Part shown: positions 54,008 through 62,942 of the stretch, piece by piece
Layout: each line of letters begins with the position of its first letter
Position numbering within the stretch: position 1 is the stretch's first letter
Source of the DNA: Blastocatellia bacterium
GTDB lineage: Bacteria > Acidobacteriota > Blastocatellia > UBA7656 > JADIYM01
NCBI GenBank assembly: GCA_021463145.1
Contig: JAJTWZ010000019.1
Span: 1 to 64,000, forward strand
Direction: 5' to 3'
Length of the DNA: 64,000 nucleotides
Notes under the pieces: model-generated
The model's input: only the letters and a program-made list of their open reading frames with translations
Told to the model about the DNA's origin: nothing
Database searches by the model: none
Position numbers and translations under genes: made by a program

Positions 54008-54684
54008 GCTGTTTCGTCCTGACTGTACTGAGCTCCCGTCAACTCACCACGAAGTCGATCGAGAAACTCCCGAAGAAAAGCCGTTCGACGAGCAGCTTCG
54101 GCGCGGCCCGCGCTCGTCTTCATCGTTGCCTCGAGAGTGAGCAGTTTCGAATAGAAATGATCCACGGTGAACCGCGCATCGTCCGGCGCGCGCTCTCTGC
54201 AGAACGGATCGCCAGGATCGTAAAGGGCACGGCCGAGCGCGCCGCCGAGTGAAAGACAGCGTGCAAGACCGACGGCGCCGATCGCATCGAGCCGGTCGGC
54301 ATCCTGCACTACAGCGGCCTCGATGGTTCGAACCGGAATGCCGGCCGTGAAGCTGTGGGCCTCGATCGCGTGCGCGATCGCGTCGAGCGGGGACGGCGGA
54401 TAGCCCCAGTCGGCCAGCATCCGGACCGCCCTCTCCGCCGACATGCTCGATGCGCGGCCGCGGTCGGGCGAGTCCTTCGGCACCCAGACGCAGTCGTGAA
54501 GCCAGGCAGCCGGGACTACCACCTCCATTTCGGCGCCTTCCATAGTCGCGAGACTTCGCGCGGAGGTCGCGACGCGCCGCAGATGCTCGACATCGTGCGC
54601 CGTATCGGCTGCCTGGCCTGAGCACCACGCCGCGAAACGTTCCTCCCACTGTTCGAGCGAATCCGGCGACACGCACGCTCTCAC
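54004..54684 (-). CDS. HD-domain phosphohydrolase
   Basis: I start at a GTG at 54684 with GGGAGGA upstream, one base after the stop of the membrane protein gene. The 226-residue protein has the HD set: AHDVEHLRRV (H34), AAWLHD (H63, D64) and QDADRLDA (D). It is close to the small YedJ-like HD hydrolases acting on nucleotides or other phosphate esters. Overlap with the HerA-like gene (ATGA) shows tight coupling. Substrate unknown. Confidence 0.85.
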   Translation of the reverse strand: MRACVSPDSLEQWEERFAAWCSGQAADTAHDVEHLRRVATSARSLATMEGAEMEVVVPAAWLHDCVWVPKDSPDRGRASSMSAERAVRMLADWGYPPSPLDAIAHAIEAHSFTAGIPVRTIEAAVVQDADRLDAIGAVGLARCLSLGGALGRALYDPGDPFCRERAPDDARFTVDHFYSKLLTLEATMKTSAGRAEAARRTAFLREFLDRLRGELTGAQYSQDETA

Positions 54685-54685
54685 G

Positions 54686-55264
54686 TCAATCGTCCTCCCG
54701 ATTCGGATCGAACGTCGGCTCGTTGTCCTGGTCGTATCCACGACGCCGAACCACGCCGACGATCGCTCCGAAGATGCAGCCCACGACGACGACGAACGCG
54801 ACGAGTCCAAAGACGAACTTGGCGCGAGTGGCCGTTCCGAGGATGGTTATCGCGCCGGCGCTCACGCCGGGGTAAGCGGCGATCAGCCGCGACAGGGTTA
54901 GGTTCTCGACACACTCGGCCGCGAACACGCCGATCGGCACGGCCGCAAGACCCCTCCACGCTAGACTCGTCCCGAATCTCTCGACGCAGAAGAGGATGAC
55001 GATGGATAGAACCGCCGCCGCAAGCGCCGCGTGAATCAGATCCAGATTCTGGAAAGCGGCGTACTCGGTTCGCCCATCCGGCCCGAGCCTGTCGAGCACG
55101 GAAGTGACGTCGATTGCGGCAGTGACTGGCTGCTCTTCGATCAGAACGTCCGGCGCTACGCGCTGGGCGACGGCCTCGTAACGGCTTCCGAACAGAAAAA
55201 GCGAGAATCCGAGCCACCCCGCCACCGAGAGCGCCAGCATCCATCCTGCCATCCATCGTCGCAT
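54686..55264 (-). CDS. four-helix membrane protein of unknown function
   Basis: The ATG at 55264 has a GGGGGAG ribosome site; the track start at 55285 is less likely. The 192-residue protein has helices near residues 5-25, 75-95, 105-125 and 145-170, and ends in an acidic tail (DQDNEPTFDPNRED). No family is recognised. It is between repA and the HD gene on the same strand and coupled to the latter, so it belongs to the same run. Confidence 0.65.
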   Translation of the reverse strand: MRRWMAGWMLALSVAGWLGFSLFLFGSRYEAVAQRVAPDVLIEEQPVTAAIDVTSVLDRLGPDGRTEYAAFQNLDLIHAALAAAVLSIVILFCVERFGTSLAWRGLAAVPIGVFAAECVENLTLSRLIAAYPGVSAGAITILGTATRAKFVFGLVAFVVVVGCIFGAIVGVVRRRGYDQDNEPTFDPNREDD

Positions 55265-55296
55265 TCGGTGCTCCCCCTCCCCCACGTCGATCTTCG

Positions 55297-56781
55297 TCAG
55301 TTTCCTTCGCGGACGAGCCGGCGGAGGATGACCCGCAGCTGTCGCTGGCGCGCTTCGGCCGACCAGGTGTGGTTCGACGGATACTCCACGTCGAGTTGCC
55401 GCTCTGCGCGTTCGTTCAGCGTCGCAAGCTCGAGCGGAAGCAGCGAACTCACGAGTTCGTCGGTCTCGGCCTCGTAAGCGCGCATGACGGTTAGTTCGGC
55501 CACGGCCCGCCTTTCGATCTCGGCCTCGAATTCCGGATTTGCGCCACGCGTGAGGACGTCCGCGCCGGCCGCCCTGGCGCGGAACTCGACCGGCGCTTCG
55601 AGGTCGGCCTTCAGCAGCGACATCAGGAACGCCGGTGGACTCTTGAGCTTCTTGTGATCTATCGATGCCCGGAAATACTCGACAATGCGGCTCGCGCGAT
55701 CCAGTTGCTCGCGATCCAGCGCGCGTGCGTGCTTGCGCGCGACGGCCGGGTGAACGCCAGCAGCGATCAGCCCGTCGCCGAACCGGTGCGCTTCATCTTC
55801 AGAGATCTCGCCGTCCGCGGCCTCGCCCTCGAGGTCGTCGAGTTCCGGAAGCGCAAGCTGAGCCTTTGCCCTGCGCTCGATCTCGTTGAGGAAGGCCTTG
55901 CTGTGGTGGAAGACGATCTTGTAGCGCTTCGCGCCGAGGCCGGCCGCCCGCTCGATGGCCCAGTCGCGAATGTATCCCTCGCGCGTCAACTCGTCGAGCG
56001 AGGGTCCGAGTTGCTTCCGGATGTCTGCCGGAAACTGTTCGACCTTGATGTCGAGGATCTTCGCGAGGTCTTCGTAGAGTTTCTCGAACTTCCCGGTGCG
56101 GCGCGAAGCGAACAACCACACCTGGAGCAACGGCACGAGGGCGCGGCTGATTTCGTTGCGGAGGCGCGAATACTTCTCGTAGTCGATCAGAAGCAGGTAA
56201 CCGTTCTTGAAGTTCTCGATCTGCCAACTGGAAAGCCAGATGCAATGACGCCGCGCCGTCGTCCCGTCCTCGAGTTCTTCGCCCTTGAGCAGCACCCGGT
56301 CGAAGACGCGAAAGACGTCCTTCGACCACTGCTTCTTTCCCGCGTTCCAGATCGCCGACTCGCTGACGATAGTCGTCGTGGCAAGCCGAAGGAGCTGGTT
56401 CTCGAGATCCTCGTAATTGTCGCCACTCAGGGTCTTGCCCTGCCGGCGTAGCAACTCGGCCGGCGACAATTCGAGCATCGACGGAATGCGGGCGCCTCGG
56501 GAGACGGCTTCGGAGACGAACGACAGGATCGAGAAGTAACAATCCTGATCGGACGTGCGCGGAAAGCCGAACTTTTTCGACGCGATGATGGTAGCCGAAA
56601 CGTCGATCATCTCGCCGCCAATAGTTCTCTTGAGGGTGATGGTCCGCTCGGTCGACTTGTCGCGTGGAATGCCGCCGCGGACGCTGAAGAAACCCAGCGT
56701 CGCGAGGCTTTTCTCAACCCGAATTCGTTCCGGCCCGTTTCCGGCTCGAGGTGCGGCGGTGCCCGTCTTTCTGCGTGGCAT
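55297..56781 (-). CDS. repA: plasmid-type replication initiator (RepA/RPA family)
   Basis: The 494-residue protein matches the replication initiator protein A (RPA) group. It has ATIIASKKFGFPRTSDQDCYFSILSFV near residue 65, KTLSGDNYEDLENQLLRLATTTIV near 115, LLIDYEKYSRLRNEISRALVPLLQVWLF near 205, and a second winged helix (FEKLYEDLAKILDIKVEQFPADIRKQLGPSLDELTREG). Such proteins bind iterons with one winged helix and open the origin. Twelve iterons start 150 bp upstream of its ATG, extending to 57751. The protein is longer than most RPA members, with a 200-residue C-terminal extension. Its genes downstream run in the same direction as an apparent operon. Confidence 0.8.
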   Translation of the reverse strand: MPRRKTGTAAPRAGNGPERIRVEKSLATLGFFSVRGGIPRDKSTERTITLKRTIGGEMIDVSATIIASKKFGFPRTSDQDCYFSILSFVSEAVSRGARIPSMLELSPAELLRRQGKTLSGDNYEDLENQLLRLATTTIVSESAIWNAGKKQWSKDVFRVFDRVLLKGEELEDGTTARRHCIWLSSWQIENFKNGYLLLIDYEKYSRLRNEISRALVPLLQVWLFASRRTGKFEKLYEDLAKILDIKVEQFPADIRKQLGPSLDELTREGYIRDWAIERAAGLGAKRYKIVFHHSKAFLNEIERRAKAQLALPELDDLEGEAADGEISEDEAHRFGDGLIAAGVHPAVARKHARALDREQLDRASRIVEYFRASIDHKKLKSPPAFLMSLLKADLEAPVEFRARAAGADVLTRGANPEFEAEIERRAVAELTVMRAYEAETDELVSSLLPLELATLNERAERQLDVEYPSNHTWSAEARQRQLRVILRRLVREGN

Positions 56782-56930
56782 TCGTCACTCCATCGCCAAC
56801 AGTCTCGTCAACAACATCTGGAGGTCGGCGCCGATCACTACCACTTGTTGTTGTGCATGTCAGAACATGCGTCTAAGAAAGATCAGAGTGTCCGCAGAAT
56901 ACGAACTGAAGCGGGAGATGGCAAGAAAAA

Positions 56931-57751
56931 TCCGACCCAAGTGCGATAAATCTCAGGATGAAGTGCGAGAAACTCGGATGCAAGTGCGAAATCCTCGGAT
57001 GGAAGTGCGCGGCGGCGCGTTGTCTTTTCCCGCTGTCGACGCCTGTCTTGACGATGCCGCCCAGGGCGATCGTCGGGAAGGCGCCGGCTGGTCGAGTCCT
57101 CGCGAACGAATCGTCGGACGGAAGTGCGAGATTCACGGCCGACGGCCAGGCTGACATCGCTCAGGAATCGGACCGAAGTGCGAGAAGTGTTGCGCCGATC
57201 GGACCGACAGGTCGCCATCGCAGGCGCTTCCAGTACGGCAGTTCGCGCTCCAATTACGTACGCCGCCCAGCCGTCAGGCTTGAAAACCTTTTTGAATCAG
57301 ATGGTTAGCCGAAATCGTCGGATGGAAATGCGATCCGGTACCGGGCGACTTCCATGAGCAGGTGCGATTCGGATGGAAATGCGAGATTGCTGTTCGGAGC
57401 GTAGCCGGCCGCCTGGAGCCAGGTAGCGAAGGACGCCAACAGGATCGGGCGCAAGTCCATGCGGATCCGAGGCTTACATGATTTTTCGGACGGAAGTGCG
57501 AGGTTCGGCTCACCCTTAGCAGAGGACGCCCAAATGTCTGGAAGTAAGCGAGTTCGCTCCAGAACCATTGCACGGGGACCGGAATTCGAGGTGGCATTTC
57601 CCCATCGTTGAATCACGACGATATAGTCCTGTTTCTTATAACTTACAGTCTTTATCTCGGATCGAAGTGCGAAGGCTTGCCCGCCGGAATTCGGATCGAA
57701 GTGCGAACCCTCGACGGCTCATCGACTTGCGCTCTCGGACCGAAGTGCGAA
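56931..57751 (+). repeat. array of twelve 17-bp iterons, candidate replication origin
   Basis: Consensus TCGGAYSGAAGTGCGAR recurs at 56931, 56953, 56974, 56995, 57114, 57168, 57318, 57369, 57486, 57657, 57691 and 57735, all in the same orientation. The first four are spaced 21-22 bp, two helical turns, and the rest are spread at 34 to 171 bp. Three variants are GAAATGCGA or CAAGTGCGA, the others GAAGTGCGA. The array starts 150 bp before repA, on the opposite side of the start codon. This is the classical layout of an iteron-controlled plasmid origin. Confidence 0.85.
57618..57660. other. AT-rich patch within the iteron array, possible unwinding element
   Basis: The run from GACGATATAGTCC through TTTCTTATAACTTACAGTC to TTTATC is clearly richer in A and T than the surrounding sequence and lies between iterons 9 and 10. 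Origins usually open at such a patch. No convincing DnaA box TTATCCACA is next to it. Confidence 0.45.
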
Positions 57752-57781
57752 CTTGAGGACATGCGGCGCATGGTGCTGCCG

Positions 57782-57841
57782 TGACTGGATGTGTCGCTAT
57801 TTGACCGGCTGCGACAGCATCTGACCGCCTGTGACGGTGGC
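57782..57841 (+). repeat. three 20-bp tandem repeats before the response regulator
   Basis: Units start at 57782 (TGACTGGATGTGTC), 57802 (TGACCGGCTGCGAC) and 57822 (TGACCGCCTGTGAC), exactly 20 bp apart, giving consensus TGACYGSMTGYGWC. They lie about 150 bp before the response regulator start and just after the last iteron. OmpR-type regulators bind direct repeats, so this may be the operator of the two-component/efflux genes. A role as a second set of replication repeats is also possible. Confidence 0.55.
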
Positions 57842-57993
57842 CGCCACGGGGCGCACGGCAACTCAGGGGATAAATAGTAGTGAAACTGGATGGTTCGGGG
57901 ATTGCGGGGAGGTGTTCATCGGCCGTTCAGAAAAGGCATGATGAAGTTATCGAGCCGGGTCGATCGCCCGGCCACGGTGGGCTGGAATTTTCG

Positions 57994-58686
57994 ATGCGAA
58001 TACTCCTCGTCGAAGACGACAGGCAGCACGCGGTCATAATCGCCCGCGGCCTGCGAAAGCACGCCTTCGCCGTTGACACGGCGGATGACGGCGACAACGG
58101 ACTCTTTCTGGCCCAGACGAATGCTTACGACGCGATCGTCCTGGACGTGATGTTGCCGAAACTGAGCGGGATCGACGTGTGCCGGGCATTACGCGATGGC
58201 GGTTCCGATGTGCCAGTGCTGATGCTGACTGCTCGAGACGCCGTGGAAGATCGCGTAGCCGGCCTCGAAAGCGGCGCCGACGACTACCTCGTCAAGCCGT
58301 TTTCATTCGACGAACTGGTTGCGCGCGTCCGGGCGTTGCTTCGCCGGGTTCGTCGCTACGAAGCCCCGATACTGCTTGTTGGCGACCTCACGGTCGATAC
58401 TGGAGCGCGCTCGGCGCGGCGCGGAGAACGGTACGTCTTGCTCACCTCCAAGGAGTTCGCGCTGCTCGAGTTTCTGGCGAGGAACTCCGGCCGGGTAGTC
58501 GGGCGTGCCGAGATCTCGGAGCACGTCTGGGACAATGGCTACGACGCGTTTTCGAACGTGATCGACGTCTTCGTCGGACGGCTGAGGCGCAAGATCGACG
58601 AGGGCGAACCGGTGAAATTGCTGCACACACGGCGCGGAGCCGGATACGTGCTCGCCGTTGACCGGCCCGGACCGGACCAGGAGTGA
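57994..58686 (+). CDS. OmpR-family response regulator
   Basis: The start at 57994 (MRILLVEDD) is chosen over 57880, whose 38 extra residues lack a domain. The 230-residue protein has a receiver domain with the acidic pair (EDD), phospho-acceptor in DAIVLDVMLPKLSG and the conserved lysine in YLVKPFSF. A winged-helix DNA-binding domain (LTSKEFALLEFLARNSGRVVGRAEISEHVW) follows. It is next to its kinase with an 8-bp gap and upstream of metal-efflux genes, in the manner of CopR/CusR/CzcR. Confidence 0.9.
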   Translation: MRILLVEDDRQHAVIIARGLRKHAFAVDTADDGDNGLFLAQTNAYDAIVLDVMLPKLSGIDVCRALRDGGSDVPVLMLTARDAVEDRVAGLESGADDYLVKPFSFDELVARVRALLRRVRRYEAPILLVGDLTVDTGARSARRGERYVLLTSKEFALLEFLARNSGRVVGRAEISEHVWDNGYDAFSNVIDVFVGRLRRKIDEGEPVKLLHTRRGAGYVLAVDRPGPDQE

Positions 58687-58693
58687 CCGCATC

Positions 58694-60157
58694 TTGAACC
58701 CAATCGCACGTCTGCCGATTCGTCTGAAACTGACGCTCTGGTATGCCGTCGCGCTTGCTGTGTCGATGATCCTGCTTTCGGCCGCGATTTACGTGTCCAC
58801 GCGCCGGATGCTATACGCCGACATGGACCGCGACCTCGAGCGCAACTCGCGCTCGCTCGCGGCTCGGCTCGAACACGAGTTCGACGAGGGAGAAACCGGA
58901 GAGCACGCGTCGGCTTCGCTCGTGCGGAAGTCCCTGTTTCATAATCTCTCGCTCGAAATCGTCCGGGATGATGGAACGCTGGTAGCGGCCTCCGATGACC
59001 TTGCCGGCCGAAGGCTTTCGCAGCCTGGCGAACTAGCCAGCGTGCCGCCACTTCGCAGCGGAGTTGCGCGTTTCTCGATTCCGCCGGGCGACCTCGACCC
59101 GGCTGGAGTGGAGACAGCGGCCGTCCGCGTCTTCCACTCGATGGAAGGTCGAGACTACGTACTGGTCGCCGGCGCCGGACGAACCGCCAACGAGACCGCG
59201 CTCGATGCGCTGCGCGTTCCCATACTCACGCTCATCCCCTTGCTGCTTGCAATGGCCGTGACTGGAGGATGGCTGCTCGCGCGGCGTGCGCTCGCTCCTG
59301 TTGCGGCAATGGCAGAGCAGGCGCGACTGATGGGAGCGGACCGGCTCGACCGGCGGCTCGAGGTCGCGAACCCGGGCGATGAACTGGGAATGCTGGCGCT
59401 GACATTCAACGAGTTGCTCGCGCGTCTGGAGTCGGCCTTCGTGCGGATGAAGCAGTTCATGGCGGACGCTTCGCACGAAGTCCGCACCCCGGTAGCCATC
59501 ATTCGATCAGGCGCCAGCGTAGCCCTCACGCCGCCAATCGAGATCGGTGAGTGCGTCGAGACGTTGCAGGCCATCTCGGATCAGACCGTCCGGATGAGCC
59601 GGCTGGTCGACGACATGTTCTTTCTCGCACGCGCCGATGCGGGGGCAATTCCAATCGACTCCAGCGAATCGGTGGTCCTGGACGACCTGGTCGACAGGTG
59701 CCTGCGAACGGCCGCTCCACTCGCGGTCGAACGCCGAGTCGAGTTGTCTCGCGCCGAGGGGCCGCGGGCCGGCGCCGTCTGCTTCGGCGATCGAGTGCGG
59801 CTCGAGCAGATGCTGATGAACCTGATCGTCAACGGAATCAATCACGTAAACGAAGGCGACACGGTCAGCGTGGGCTTGCGAGACGCAGCGAAAGGCGTCG
59901 TCCATATCGACGTGCGCGACACGGGACCGGGAATTCCGGCGGAGCATCACGATACGGTTTTCGAGCGATTCAGCCGGCTCGACGCATCCAGATCGAGCGA
60001 CACCGGCGGAAGCGGCCTTGGGCTGCCGATCGCGCGATGGATCGCAATGGCCCACGCCGGCTCGCTATCGGTTTCGAATGCCAGGGGTGGCGGCTGCGTC
60101 TTTACGGTCACTCTCCCCGAGGGCACACGCTTCGTAGAGGCCAACCCCGAAAGCTAA
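58694..60157 (+). CDS. sensor histidine kinase of the CusS/CopS type
   Basis: I favour a TTG start at 58694 (MNPIARLPIRLKL) with AGGAG ten bases upstream; the track TTG at 58658 lies inside the response regulator gene. The 487-residue protein has two membrane helices (residues about 14-36 and 180-200) around a 140-residue periplasmic sensor region. A HAMP domain, the phosphorylated His in DASHEVRTP, N box NLIVNGINHV and G boxes DTGPGIP and GGSGLGL complete it. The layout is that of metal-sensing kinases paired with CzcCBA/CusCFBA efflux genes downstream. Confidence 0.88.
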   Translation: MNPIARLPIRLKLTLWYAVALAVSMILLSAAIYVSTRRMLYADMDRDLERNSRSLAARLEHEFDEGETGEHASASLVRKSLFHNLSLEIVRDDGTLVAASDDLAGRRLSQPGELASVPPLRSGVARFSIPPGDLDPAGVETAAVRVFHSMEGRDYVLVAGAGRTANETALDALRVPILTLIPLLLAMAVTGGWLLARRALAPVAAMAEQARLMGADRLDRRLEVANPGDELGMLALTFNELLARLESAFVRMKQFMADASHEVRTPVAIIRSGASVALTPPIEIGECVETLQAISDQTVRMSRLVDDMFFLARADAGAIPIDSSESVVLDDLVDRCLRTAAPLAVERRVELSRAEGPRAGAVCFGDRVRLEQMLMNLIVNGINHVNEGDTVSVGLRDAAKGVVHIDVRDTGPGIPAEHHDTVFERFSRLDASRSSDTGGSGLGLPIARWIAMAHAGSLSVSNARGGGCVFTVTLPEGTRFVEANPES

Positions 60158-60387
60158 CCCCCCTGTGTTCATCGAACCGTCATCTATGCCCCTGTAGTCT
60201 TCCAGGCAAGGGACTGGAGTCCGTCCGCGGTGCTAGGCCGCATTCTCGCCAGCGGAACCAGAACTGCAGCACCGAACCGGGTCCGCTCGATTCGACCGTC
60301 GCGGCGGCATCCGGATGCGTCATAGGATGGCTTACGCCACACATCTTCTTCCGAACTGCAGGAATCCGGTCTCAGGACGAGGTCAAG

Positions 60388-61716
60388 GTGCGTTTTCCAA
60401 TTCGACATAGACGATTGCAGGCGGCAGCAGCCGGCATATTACTTTTCACTTTCGCCGCGGGCGCGGCCGGTCAGGCACCGGCCGGGATCGAGCGCCGGAC
60501 CGCGCACGGCGTGGTGCGTCCGGCAGGTTCCGATCCGGTTCTGCCGCCTGGGGTGGCGATTGTGGACGGACTCACCGACGACGAAGCCGTCGCAATTGCG
60601 CTCTGGAACAACGCCGCGTTTCACGCCGACCTCTCGGCATTGGGAATCGCCCGCGCCGATCTGGTCGAGGCCGGCCTGCTCAAGAATCCGATTCTCTCGT
60701 TTCTCTTCCCTCTTGGACCGAAGCAACTGGAGGCCACGGTCACCCTCCCGCTCGAGATTTTCTGGCAGCGGCCCCGGCGCGTTGCCGCCGCGAAGGCCGA
60801 CTTCGAACGCATCGCTACCGGACTCGAGCAGAATGCACTCGACCTCGCGCGTGACACACGCCTTGCGTTCTATGACGTGCTGTTCGCGGAAGACCGCGCC
60901 CGGCTTGCGCACGAACTGGAAAGGGTCCGGCGCGAGACCACCGCGCTTGTCGATGCGCGGTTTCGTGCAGGAGAGGTCGCCGAACTGGAAGTCATCGCCG
61001 CTCGCGCCGACGAAATGGCCGCCGCCGAACTGGCGAAGCGCCGAGATGGCGAAATCGGTGTGGCGCGCGAGAGGCTTGCGTCACTGACGACGCTCGAGGG
61101 CAGAATGGCCGCTCTTTCTCTCAGCCCGCCGTCGCCGGATACCGGCGAAGTTCCGGACCCTGACTCCCTGGTTCGGACCGCACTCGCCGCGCGGCCCGAC
61201 CTTAGGGCGTCCGAACTGGCCATCGAGGCTGCAACGAAGCGCGCGAAGTGGGAGAAGTCCAGGATGGCGACTCTCTCGGGAATTCTCGACATCAACGGAT
61301 CCGGAAAGAACGGGTTCGAAGCAGGCCCCGGCATTCTGGCCGAGCTGCCGGTCTTTCACAGGAACAAGGGAGGCATTTCGAGATCCGCAGCCGAGGTCGA
61401 GCGCGCCGCGCGACAGTACCTCGCGGTGCGCGAGCGGATCGTTCTGGAGGTCAGGCAATCCCGGGCGGAACTCGTTCAGGCGCGGGCCTCGCTCGATGCG
61501 CTTCGCGGTTCGGTGATCCCCGAAGCCAGCGAGGCCGTGCGAATCGCCGAACTCGCCTACCGGAACGGCGCCGAGTCGTTGCTCTTCGTGCTCGACTCGA
61601 TGCGACGCTTGTCGGACGCACAACTTGCCGACGCCGAGGCCTTGGCCAATCTCAGGCGCGCGCGCGCACGCCTCGACCGCAGCTTAGGGAGGAACGATGC
61701 ACTGCAGCAGCCCTGA
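60388..61716 (+). CDS. outer-membrane efflux protein (TolC/CzcC type)
   Basis: The likely start is a GTG at 60388 (MRFPIRHRRLQAAAAGILLFTF), which gives a signal peptide ending near AAGQ; the 279 earlier codons of the track ORF shadow the kinase gene. The 442-residue product has two TolC-like repeats with long coiled coils (LVEAGLLKNPILSFLFPL, RRETTALVDARFRAGEVAELEVI, AAIEAATKRAKWEK). The conserved NP in the first repeat marks efflux outer-membrane factors. It forms the outer channel of the RND pump encoded next. The 230-bp gap before it shows no clear terminator. Confidence 0.85.
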   Translation: MRFPIRHRRLQAAAAGILLFTFAAGAAGQAPAGIERRTAHGVVRPAGSDPVLPPGVAIVDGLTDDEAVAIALWNNAAFHADLSALGIARADLVEAGLLKNPILSFLFPLGPKQLEATVTLPLEIFWQRPRRVAAAKADFERIATGLEQNALDLARDTRLAFYDVLFAEDRARLAHELERVRRETTALVDARFRAGEVAELEVIAARADEMAAAELAKRRDGEIGVARERLASLTTLEGRMAALSLSPPSPDTGEVPDPDSLVRTALAARPDLRASELAIEAATKRAKWEKSRMATLSGILDINGSGKNGFEAGPGILAELPVFHRNKGGISRSAAEVERAARQYLAVRERIVLEVRQSRAELVQARASLDALRGSVIPEASEAVRIAELAYRNGAESLLFVLDSMRRLSDAQLADAEALANLRRARARLDRSLGRNDALQQP

Positions 61717-62914
61717 TCCAGCGATCCATTCGACTCGAGCCAGGTTCTTGACCGCACTCTGCCTCGGTGTGGCCCTTTTCGCGGCGGCCTGCGGCGCGAA
61801 GCCGTCCGATGCCGCGAAAACCGCTCCAGCCAAGGTCGACAACCCCGAGAAAGAGACCGACCTGGCCACGATCACGCTCACGGCTGAAGCGGAGAAGCGG
61901 CTTGGAATCGAGTATGCCGACACGGCATTCACGAACGTCGCCCGCTCGCTCACGATCTCGGGCGAGATCGTACCTACGGCCGACGCCATCGCGCAGGTGT
62001 CGTCGCCAATGGCGGGCACGCTTGTCCCCGGCGATTCAGGCACGGCAATCGGCACGCCGGTGCGCAAGGGTCAGGCGGTGTTCAGATTGCAGCCGTATCT
62101 GGCGCCGGAGCGCGGCCTCGTCACGCAACTGGAGCGCGACGTCGAGTCCGCGGAGACGCGAATCGCCGCCGCGAAGGTCCGCCTGGCGCGCGCCGAGCAG
62201 CTCGTTCGCGACAAGGCGGGACCGCAAAAAGCCGTGGACCAGGCTCGTGAGGAGCTGGCGCTGGCCGAAACCGACGCCCGCGCGGCTCGCGAGAAGCTCA
62301 CGAAGATAAAGGCAGCGCCGGCCGCTGCCGACGTCATCCTTCCGATAGCCGCCCCGCGCGACGGCGTGCTCGTCGCCGTTCACGTGGCGGCCGGTCAGAC
62401 GGTTGCCAACTCCGCCGTTCTTTTCGAAGTGTCGGATCTTTCGACGGTCTGGGTGCGCGTCCCGGTTTACGTCGGCGACATCGACGGGGTCGACCGGTCG
62501 AGTTCGGCCCGCATTGGCGAGCTCGGCGACAGTCCCGGCTCGCCGACCCGTTCGGCTCGCCCCGTATCGGCGCCTCCGACCGCCAATGCTTCGGCATCGA
62601 CGGCCGACCTCTATTACGCCCTTTCGAACGGCGACGGGCGCCTGCGCCCAGGTGAACGCGTCGCAGTAATATTGGCGCTGAAGTCGTCGGAGGAAAGTCT
62701 GGTCGTCCCGTGGTCCGCGGTATTGCACGACATCAACGGCGGAACCTGGGTCTACGAGAACACCGCGCCGCAGGTCTTCGTGCGGCGTCCGGTGGAGGTC
62801 CGCGACGTCGTGGACCGGGTCGCCGTGCTCGCGCGCGGGCCGGCGCCCGGCACTCGAATCGTGACAACCGGCGCAGCCGAGTTGTTCAGCACCGAGTTTG
62901 GAGCGGGCAAGTGA
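61697..62914 (+). CDS. RND periplasmic adaptor (CzcB/CusB type) lipoprotein
   Basis: The 405-residue protein has a lipoprotein signal ending F-A-A-A-C, a lipoyl domain half ([19 protein letters not shown]), a coiled-coil hairpin ([25 protein letters not shown]), the second lipoyl half and a beta-barrel domain. It bridges the CzcA pump and the outer channel. It overlaps the channel gene by 20 bases. No His-rich metal arm is seen at the N terminus, unlike CusB or some CzcB proteins. A Gly/Ser/Pro-rich insert ([20 protein letters not shown]) interrupts the barrel region. Confidence 0.85.
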   Translation: MHCSSPDPAIHSTRARFLTALCLGVALFAAACGAKPSDAAKTAPAKVDNPEKETDLATITLTAEAEKRLGIEYADTAFTNVARSLTISGEIVPTADAIAQVSSPMAGTLVPGDSGTAIGTPVRKGQAVFRLQPYLAPERGLVTQLERDVESAETRIAAAKVRLARAEQLVRDKAGPQKAVDQAREELALAETDARAAREKLTKIKAAPAAADVILPIAAPRDGVLVAVHVAAGQTVANSAVLFEVSDLSTVWVRVPVYVGDIDGVDRSSSARIGELGDSPGSPTRSARPVSAPPTANASASTADLYYALSNGDGRLRPGERVAVILALKSSEESLVVPWSAVLHDINGGTWVYENTAPQVFVRRPVEVRDVVDRVAVLARGPAPGTRIVTTGAAELFSTEFGAGK

Positions 62915-62942
62915 TGCGGCGCCCGGAGCAGAGGCCAACCCA

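Noticed and set aside
56555-57154. 199-residue frame on the plus strand over repA and the iterons
   Set aside because: It runs antisense to repA and then through the iteron array; its repeated peptide pieces simply come from the iterons.
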